This document shows positions 1-4,917 of a DNA stretch of 8,439 bases, piece after piece. Position 1 is the stretch's first letter. Each line of letters begins with the position of its first letter. The notes below the pieces were generated by a model. It was not told the origin of the DNA. It saw nothing but the letters and a program-made list of their open reading frames with translations, and did not search any database. This DNA is from Bacteroidetes bacterium UBA7368 (GTDB taxonomy: Bacteria > Bacteroidota > Rhodothermia > Rhodothermales > UBA10348): NCBI GenBank assembly GCA_002469915.1, contig DKOG01000253.1:1-8439 (forward strand), read 5' to 3'. The position numbers and the translations under genes were made by a program.

Positions 1-539
1 GGGCTGGTGTGCGCTGGGTACAATTACGCGATCATTTGGCATCCTCTGATGATTTCGATGCGATGTCGATGAAGCTGGTATATGAACTCACCAAGATTGA
101 CAACAAAACGCTGATTTCGGTTAATTCGACAATCAAGGTTGCTCAGTTGCATGATTTACCGTTCCACACGGGTGCAAACGGGCCGACCTTCTTCGAATCA
201 AAGTTGGTGCTGGGTCCGGAAGCACAAATTGGCCTTTCTACTCACGACGGCAAGGAATTGGCTAATGCGGTTCGAGAAAAAGCGGCCTACGTAACGTTTA
301 GTCCCATTTTCCCGACGACTTCTCACCCCGATACTAAGCCAGTTGGGCTAGATGTGCTGCGAAACGTGTGTCACCATGCAACTATGCCGGTTATGGCTAT
401 GGGGGGCATTACACCAAGCAAAGTTCAAGGGTGTCTGAATGTTGGTGCACATGGTGTTGCAGTCGTATCGTCTATTTTATCGGCGACTGATCCGATAAAG
501 GTCATTCAAGAATTTAACGCCGTAATCCCCGGTCTATAA
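1..539 (+). CDS. ThiE/TenI-family protein (thiamine phosphate synthase-like), 5'-truncated
   Basis: This is a TIM-barrel protein of the thiamine phosphate synthase/TenI family, cut by the left edge of the window. The reading frame is open upstream of the GTG at 9 and reads Ala-Gly-Val-Arg-Trp-Val-Gln-Leu-Arg, so that GTG is an internal Val and the first beta strand is missing. Family motifs seen are VQLRD (nt 18-32), LSTH (nt 234-245), FSPIFPTT (nt 297-320) and AMGGIT (nt 396-413). ThiE joins HMP-pyrophosphate to thiazole phosphate in the cytoplasm. Several residues expected of a working ThiE differ: the Lys after QLRx is His (nt 33-35), the Asp of the N-D metal motif is Ser (nt 126-128), the GQED-like loop reads GANG, and the Lys of PTxTK is His. 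The TenI catalytic His (in FGHVF) is also absent, since this protein has Pro there. The fold is secure but the activity (ThiE, TenI tautomerase or other) is open. The stop codon abuts the thiD start. Confidence 0.85.
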   Translation, partial: AGVRWVQLRDHLASSDDFDAMSMKLVYELTKIDNKTLISVNSTIKVAQLHDLPFHTGANGPTFFESKLVLGPEAQIGLSTHDGKELANAVREKAAYVTFSPIFPTTSHPDTKPVGLDVLRNVCHHATMPVMAMGGITPSKVQGCLNVGAHGVAVVSSILSATDPIKVIQEFNAVIPGL

Positions 540-1337
540 ATGAATATTCCAGTGGCCCTGACGATCGCAGGAAGTGATTCCGGCGGTGGTGCAGGCATTC
601 AGGCAGACATTAAATCCATGCAAGCCAATGGCGTGTTTGCGGCATCCGTGATTACGGCTGTCACTTCGCAAAATACCGTTGCTGTGACGGATGCAATGGA
701 TCTGCCCGTTTCGATCATCGCCTCGCAGCTAGATGCGGTCATGTCGGACTTACCTGTAGCAGCCGCTAAAACAGGGATGCTATCTTCCGTGGAGATCATT
801 GAGTGTGTTTCGCAGAAAGTGGCCGAGCATACAATTGGCCCTCTAGTAGTAGACCCTGTGATGATTTCAAAAAGTGGATTTCCACTGCTGAAAGATGATG
901 CCGTGGATGCGTTGATTAAACTTTTGCTTCCTTTGGCTGAAGTATGCACGCCAAATGCGCACGAGGCCGCTAGACTGGTGGGTTATGAGCTTAGCTCGGA
1001 ATCGGATGCCGCTAAGGCTGCTGAACAAATTTTTGAAATGGGTCCGCGTGCTGTGTTGGTCAAAGGGGGCCATTTGGATGCCGAAGAGGATGCTGTAGAC
1101 GTGTTGTTTGATGGATCTACCATGCACGTTTTTCGAACGCCGAGAATTGAGACGGTCAACACGCATGGAACAGGCTGTACCTATGCTGCCACGATTGCGG
1201 CGAACCTGGCTCGGCGAATGTCTATTCCTGAAGCGGTGGAAGAAGCTAAAATATATGTGACACAGGCCATTCGACATGGCTTGTCTATTGGGAAAGGACA
1301 TGGACCAACGGATCATTTTTATTTCCTTCGGGACTGA
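540..1337 (+). CDS. thiD: Bifunctional hydroxymethylpyrimidine kinase/phosphomethylpyrimidine kinase ThiD
   Basis: ThiD phosphorylates HMP to HMP-P and then HMP-PP, the pyrimidine donor for thiamine phosphate synthesis, in the cytoplasm. The 265-residue length is normal for this ribokinase-like family. Visible motifs are the N-terminal AGSDSGGGAGIQAD (residues 10-23), the substrate-binding Gln44 in TSQNT, AKTGM (76-80), VVDPVM (103-108), PNAHEA (138-143), VKGGH (174-178), and the anion-hole motif GTGCT (210-214). Cys213 is in the position proposed as catalytic base in Salmonella ThiD. All expected active-site residues are present, so function is well supported. A pyridoxal kinase side activity, known in some relatives, cannot be excluded. 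The ATG follows the TAA of the ThiE-like gene with no spacer and no clear Shine-Dalgarno, which suggests translational coupling. Confidence 0.95.
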   Translation: MNIPVALTIAGSDSGGGAGIQADIKSMQANGVFAASVITAVTSQNTVAVTDAMDLPVSIIASQLDAVMSDLPVAAAKTGMLSSVEIIECVSQKVAEHTIGPLVVDPVMISKSGFPLLKDDAVDALIKLLLPLAEVCTPNAHEAARLVGYELSSESDAAKAAEQIFEMGPRAVLVKGGHLDAEEDAVDVLFDGSTMHVFRTPRIETVNTHGTGCTYAATIAANLARRMSIPEAVEEAKIYVTQAIRHGLSIGKGHGPTDHFYFLRD

Positions 1338-1340
1338 TTC

Positions 1341-2720
1341 ATGCCTGAATTACGCAAAGATTTAACTACGTTCGATGGGATTGCCCTTCTGATTGGCATC
1401 ACTATAGGATCTGGGATCTACTCCACGCCCTATCTCATTGCCGGATATTTTGGTTCGTACAGTGAGGTCATGATCACGTGGTTTGTAGTCGCAGCATTCG
1501 TGATGATGGGCGGCTTGATTTATGCAGAGCTTGGGACCCGAATTCCAACTACAGGTGGTGAATACAGCTATATTTCCCGAGCATATGGACCTTTTGCGGG
1601 ATTTCTGTTTGGATGGGCACAGTTATTCATTATCCGCACGAGCCCTGCCGCGGGTTTGGCCATTATTGCCTCGGACTACATAGGGTTTTTTGTACCCCTC
1701 GAAGGCTGGTACCATACATCGGTAGCTCTGGGGATAATTGCCTTGTTGGGCGTTTTTAATTACGTCGGCGTCAAATGGTCGGCGCTTTTCCAACGGGTCA
1801 CGACGGTAATGAAAGTGGGCGGGTTGCTCCTATTCTCAGCGCTCTTTTTGGTGCTATTAGGAGATTCACCGAGCCAGTTAGGTAGTAGTGCGCCTCCACT
1901 CAAAGACGTTGGATTCTTGACCAACTTAATTCCAGCACTAATGCTCATTGTCTTCACCCATACCGGCTTCGATCGTGTTGGGTATGTAGCAGGAGAGATG
2001 AAAAACCCCAGAAAGGTCATTCCGAAGAGTATGATCATTGGATTGGTTCTCATCATTCTGATCTATGTCAGCATGATCACGATCTATCATTACGTGATGG
2101 GCATGGAGGCGCTTCGAGCAACGACTACACCAGCTGCTTCCGTTGCGTCCATGATGTTGGGTCCCATGGGTGCTTCTGTTATTGCTTTACTTGCCATCAT
2201 TTCTGCTGTCTCAAGTATTAACGGCACCATGTTGTCTTCGTCCAGAGTGTATTACGCAATGGCTAGGGACGGTATTTTCTTTAAATCGTTTGATTTTATT
2301 CATCCTCGTTTTCGCACACCTACTCGTGCCATTATTGCGCACTGTTTTTGGGGTGGTGTAATTTTGGTTGTTCGAGGATCGTTTGAAAACATTGCCGCTG
2401 GGATGATTTTTGCCATCCTCATTTTCTATACCATGACCACTTTGGCGCTCTTTAAGTTTAGGCGAGAGAACGTGGGAGAAGAGCCGCAAAACGATGTTGA
2501 AGGCGGCATCTTTAAAGTGCCGTTTTATCCCGTTCTTCCCATCGTGTATTTGATGGGCGTGGTTGGCTTGCTGGTCTTCCGTGTCATTTTTGAGTGGGAA
2601 AAATCTATGATTGACCTCGCCTTTGTTTTGACTGGACTTCCTGTCTCATGGTTTTGGTTTCGCCACAAAAAAACATCCGGAAAACGGAAAGAAGAGGAAG
2701 GTAATGCTTCAAACGTCTGA
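1341..2720 (+). CDS. APC-family amino acid permease (LAT-like)
   Basis: This 459-residue inner-membrane protein is hydrophobic throughout, with about 12 predicted membrane segments, matching the amino acid-polyamine-organocation superfamily. Signatures are GSGIYSTP in the unwound part of TM1 (residues 23-30, where the substrate carboxylate and amino groups bind in this family), YAELGTRIPTTGGEYSY (61-77), a TM6-7 region followed by GEMKNPRKVIP (218-228), and the SRVYYAMARDG stretch followed by HPRFRTPTRA (301-330). The C-terminus is basic and then acidic (KKTSGKRKEEEG), as expected of a cytoplasmic tail. The substrate cannot be read from sequence. The coupled aminotransferase suggests an amino acid that is then transaminated, but that is inference. 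The gene begins 3 bases after thiD, without a convincing ribosome binding site, and its end overlaps the aminotransferase start by 17 bases. Confidence 0.93.
   Translation: MPELRKDLTTFDGIALLIGITIGSGIYSTPYLIAGYFGSYSEVMITWFVVAAFVMMGGLIYAELGTRIPTTGGEYSYISRAYGPFAGFLFGWAQLFIIRTSPAAGLAIIASDYIGFFVPLEGWYHTSVALGIIALLGVFNYVGVKWSALFQRVTTVMKVGGLLLFSALFLVLLGDSPSQLGSSAPPLKDVGFLTNLIPALMLIVFTHTGFDRVGYVAGEMKNPRKVIPKSMIIGLVLIILIYVSMITIYHYVMGMEALRATTTPAASVASMMLGPMGASVIALLAIISAVSSINGTMLSSSRVYYAMARDGIFFKSFDFIHPRFRTPTRAIIAHCFWGGVILVVRGSFENIAAGMIFAILIFYTMTTLALFKFRRENVGEEPQNDVEGGIFKVPFYPVLPIVYLMGVVGLLVFRVIFEWEKSMIDLAFVLTGLPVSWFWFRHKKTSGKRKEEEGNASNV
2694..2701 (+). promoter_or_regulatory. Ribosome binding site for the aminotransferase gene
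   Basis: The purine run GAGGAAGG lies inside the end of the permease gene, with GAGG six bases before the ATG at 2704. It is the strongest Shine-Dalgarno in the window. It supports 2704 as the start despite the 17-base overlap, because no other in-frame ATG lies nearby. Confidence 0.75.
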
Positions 2721-3603
2721 TGAACGGAATAAGGATCTACTCATCAACATCGACGGTGAACTTATTCATCGTGATCAGGCCGGTGTGAGTCCTTTTGACA
2801 GCCTGGTACAAGGTGGAGACGGGGTTTGGGAAGGCTTACGACTATATAACGGTCGGATATTTAAGCTCGTTGAGCATCTGAATCGGCTCCAAGACTCTGC
2901 AAAAGCGTTGGCTTTCCCTGTGATTCCCTCCCAATCTGAGTTGATCGAGGAAATCCGTAAAACATTGGTGGCCAATGGAATGCAGGATGGTGTGCATATT
3001 CGACTAACACTGTCGAGGGGAAAAAAGATCACTTCGGGCATGGATCCACGGCTCAATCAAAGTGGTCCAACCTTGATTGTTCTCCCCGAGTGGAAAGCCC
3101 CGGTATACGATCGCAGCGGCTTAACCTTTATGACCTCGTCTATTCGTCGCTTTCCTCCGGATTGTCTGGATCCCAAAATCCACCACAATAATCTACTGCA
3201 GTCTATTCTCGCTAAGATTGAGGCCAATGCGGCAGGCGCCGATTCAGCTCTTATGTTGGACCGAGAAGGATTTATCGCTGAGGCGAATGGGACGCATGTT
3301 TTTTTAGTCAAAAACAAAACGATTTATACCTCCGAGGCAGACGCCTGTCCGGAAGGTATAACAAGAGATACGGTCATAGATCTCTGCAAGAAAGAAGGTA
3401 TTCCGCTACACGTAGGTCGCATTTCGACGACGGATGCCTATCGGGCTGATGAGATGTTTTGTACCGGCACCATGGGAGAATTAGCTTCCGTCATACAGTT
3501 GGATGGCCGTACCATTGGGAATGGCCAACCAGGAGAACTAACAGCAGCGCTCTCAACGCTTTATGTCAAAGAAACCGCCCATTCAGGATATCAGATTGTT
3601 TGA
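2704..3603 (+). CDS. Fold-type IV PLP aminotransferase (BCAT/D-amino acid aminotransferase-like)
   Basis: This 299-residue cytoplasmic enzyme belongs to aminotransferase class IV (branched-chain aminotransferase, D-amino acid aminotransferase, aminodeoxychorismate lyase). The N-terminal segment GVWEGLRLYNGRIFKLVEH (residues 40-58) and the following NRLQDSA (60-66) match the family, with Arg61 at the PLP-phosphate position. The Schiff-base lysine is Lys158 in LDPKIHHNNLL. Glu193 in AEANGTHVF should contact the pyridine nitrogen. CTGTMGELASV (253-263) followed by DGRTIGNGQPG (267-277) is the BCAT-type second phosphate loop. BCATs usually carry small residues (AGG, SGG) after the lysine where this protein has I-H-H, and the CLDPK/LLQSILAKIEA context is closer to D-amino acid aminotransferases. 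Substrate is therefore uncertain and no gene symbol is given. Overlap with the upstream permease suggests that import and transamination are co-expressed. Confidence 0.92.
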   Translation: MLQTSDERNKDLLINIDGELIHRDQAGVSPFDSLVQGGDGVWEGLRLYNGRIFKLVEHLNRLQDSAKALAFPVIPSQSELIEEIRKTLVANGMQDGVHIRLTLSRGKKITSGMDPRLNQSGPTLIVLPEWKAPVYDRSGLTFMTSSIRRFPPDCLDPKIHHNNLLQSILAKIEANAAGADSALMLDREGFIAEANGTHVFLVKNKTIYTSEADACPEGITRDTVIDLCKKEGIPLHVGRISTTDAYRADEMFCTGTMGELASVIQLDGRTIGNGQPGELTAALSTLYVKETAHSGYQIV

Positions 3604-4837
3604 GCTCGTTCACAGAAAACTTGGCCTCATCCTAGTACTCGTAATGTGCTGTGCGGGTGCTCCGCTCGCTGGATATGGGCAATCACTTGTTGCTGTGGAC
3701 GATTTGATCTCGTTACCCAATGGTGGCGCGATCATCGATGCGCACACGTTGCTGTTCGGAAATGATGACGTACCCACCGATTCGATTCAGGTAGTGATGG
3801 TTTCCAGCCCAGCACATGGCAACCTAGTCTCTCTAGGTGGTTATTTGTTCGAATACGTGGCAGATGCAGGCTTTATTGGTCAAGATTCATTTCAGTATCA
3901 GTTGCAGACTGTGCCCATCCAGCACTTAACGCTGGATCCTGCGGTGTCTGTTCTTGACTTTGATGCCAAGGTAACGGTCGACCCATTAGGTCAAGATGGG
4001 GATGTTGAACCCATCCCAGTAGGAGGTGAAATCGACCTCGATATGGGATTGGATCCCTCTTCCGTTGATTCAGCCCAAATTGTGGGACTCCACGTGCTGA
4101 ATGTGGCTAATCAAAGTTTGCGATTTGATTATGGTTTTCCCTTTACGGTAGGGACCCTTCGCATTAAAGTTGCAGAAGAAAAAGTGCGATTGGATCTTGT
4201 ACAACCCGGTCCAAGGGCAGCGGTTACGGGCATACTGAATGCATTCAGCCAAGAAAACAATCCCATTTCCGTTAGAGTCGAAGCTACGCTGGAAGGTGGC
4301 GGGCTTTTAGCGAGTCAGGTGCCAGATGATGTTCAGATACTTGAAACGGAAACGCCGATCGCACTGACTGGAAATATCTTGCGTCAAGGAGAGACCATCG
4401 TGCTACTCTTAACCATTGACTCTGATTATGCATTTGATCTCGATGGTAATGAGGTTGAACTGAATATATCCGGTTCGATTCAGGCCTTTGGCGTCTTTCA
4501 GCCACGAATAGAATCCAACGTGGCTACCGTGTCCATCAATGTCATAGAAGCTACTGATGTGGAGGTGAATCCATTGGATCCGGCCTTGATTCATCTGAGC
4601 GTATACCCCAACCCGGTTGTAAATGAGATCACGGTTGAAGTCTCAAATACGGCAGCCTCAATCTCAGAAGTGAGCATTATAGATGTGCTAGGTCGCATTG
4701 TTCATGTACGGCAATATTCGGGTACAGACGCCCAATCGACTGTTCGATTAAACACATCACATCTAAGCTCTGGCGTATATCTGGTGAGCGTTGATTCACC
4801 GCTAGGACGCGTTTCGAGGTCAATTATCGTCCATTAA
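3563..4837 (+). CDS. Secreted protein with Ig/cadherin-like domain and type IX secretion sorting domain
   Basis: This is an exported, probably surface-attached protein of unknown role (424 residues from the ATG). A signal peptide is visible (hydrophobic core about residues 20-35, ending LAGYGQS). Residues 43-115 match the tandem-95/cadherin-like Ig repeat: AVDDLISLPNGG, then LLFGNDD, SSPAHGNLV, and FEYVADAGFIGQDSFQYQL. Residues 120-335 are beta-rich with Asp/Pro/Gly turns and I do not recognise a family. Residues 345-424 are a T9SS type A sorting domain: LSVYPNPVVNEITVEV, then IIDVLGRIV, LSSGVYLVSV and a terminal RSIIVH, so Sec export followed by T9SS transit across the outer membrane is expected. 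The ATG at 3563 gives a 41-base overlap with the aminotransferase gene. A TTG at 3596 with an AGGA seven bases upstream gives an 8-base overlap and a more ordinary signal peptide (start MFELVHRK), and may be the true start. Confidence 0.88.
   Translation: MSKKPPIQDIRLFELVHRKLGLILVLVMCCAGAPLAGYGQSLVAVDDLISLPNGGAIIDAHTLLFGNDDVPTDSIQVVMVSSPAHGNLVSLGGYLFEYVADAGFIGQDSFQYQLQTVPIQHLTLDPAVSVLDFDAKVTVDPLGQDGDVEPIPVGGEIDLDMGLDPSSVDSAQIVGLHVLNVANQSLRFDYGFPFTVGTLRIKVAEEKVRLDLVQPGPRAAVTGILNAFSQENNPISVRVEATLEGGGLLASQVPDDVQILETETPIALTGNILRQGETIVLLLTIDSDYAFDLDGNEVELNISGSIQAFGVFQPRIESNVATVSINVIEATDVEVNPLDPALIHLSVYPNPVVNEITVEVSNTAASISEVSIIDVLGRIVHVRQYSGTDAQSTVRLNTSHLSSGVYLVSVDSPLGRVSRSIIVH
3585..3598 (+). promoter_or_regulatory. 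Shine-Dalgarno and alternative TTG start of the T9SS-cargo gene
   Basis: AGGA at 3585-3588 is followed, seven bases later, by an in-frame TTG at 3596-3598. No comparable purine run precedes the ATG at 3563. Starting here removes 11 residues (MSKKPPIQDIR) and leaves a short basic n-region before the hydrophobic core. The annotated ATG remains possible. Confidence 0.5.
4558..4834 (+). other. T9SS type A C-terminal sorting domain (coding segment)
   Basis: The last roughly 80 to 90 codons of the preceding gene encode the conserved C-terminal signal read by the type IX secretion system: a YPNP motif near residue 348, a central DVLGRIV strand, then LSSGVYLVSV and a short final strand with basic residues. 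In the family this domain directs passage through the outer-membrane translocon and is normally cleaved on surface attachment. It is the best lineage clue in the window, since T9SS is restricted to the Bacteroidota and its close relatives. Confidence 0.88.
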
Positions 4838-4917
4838 ACGGGGATTTCCTCGCATGGGTGCTTGAATACCATTACATTCTGAGCTGTTTCGTCTCGTTTT
4901 AACTTTCCCGTAGATCA
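4838..4917. other. 80-base intergenic gap before the double-propeller gene
   Basis: This is the first real gap after a run of abutting or overlapping genes. I see no hairpin followed by a T-run, so readthrough from the upstream unit is possible. A TAACTTTC at 4900-4907 is one base off the Bacteroidota -7 consensus TAnnTTTG, but no TTTG element lies about 17-23 bases upstream of it, so I do not call a promoter. The start codon at 4918 has only a weak upstream purine match. Confidence 0.5.

Noticed and set aside
867..1316. 149-codon open frame on the minus strand inside thiD
   Set aside because: It is antisense to a well-conserved thiD, has no recognisable motif and its translation is rich in Arg, Ser and Phe in a low-complexity way. 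It is a shadow of the real gene.
4863..4907. Possible promoter upstream of the double-propeller gene (TTGAAT and TAACTTTC)
   Set aside because: TTGAAT lacks a -10 partner at suitable spacing, and TAACTTTC lacks a TTTG about 20 bases upstream and would start transcription almost at the ATG. The match is too weak to call.
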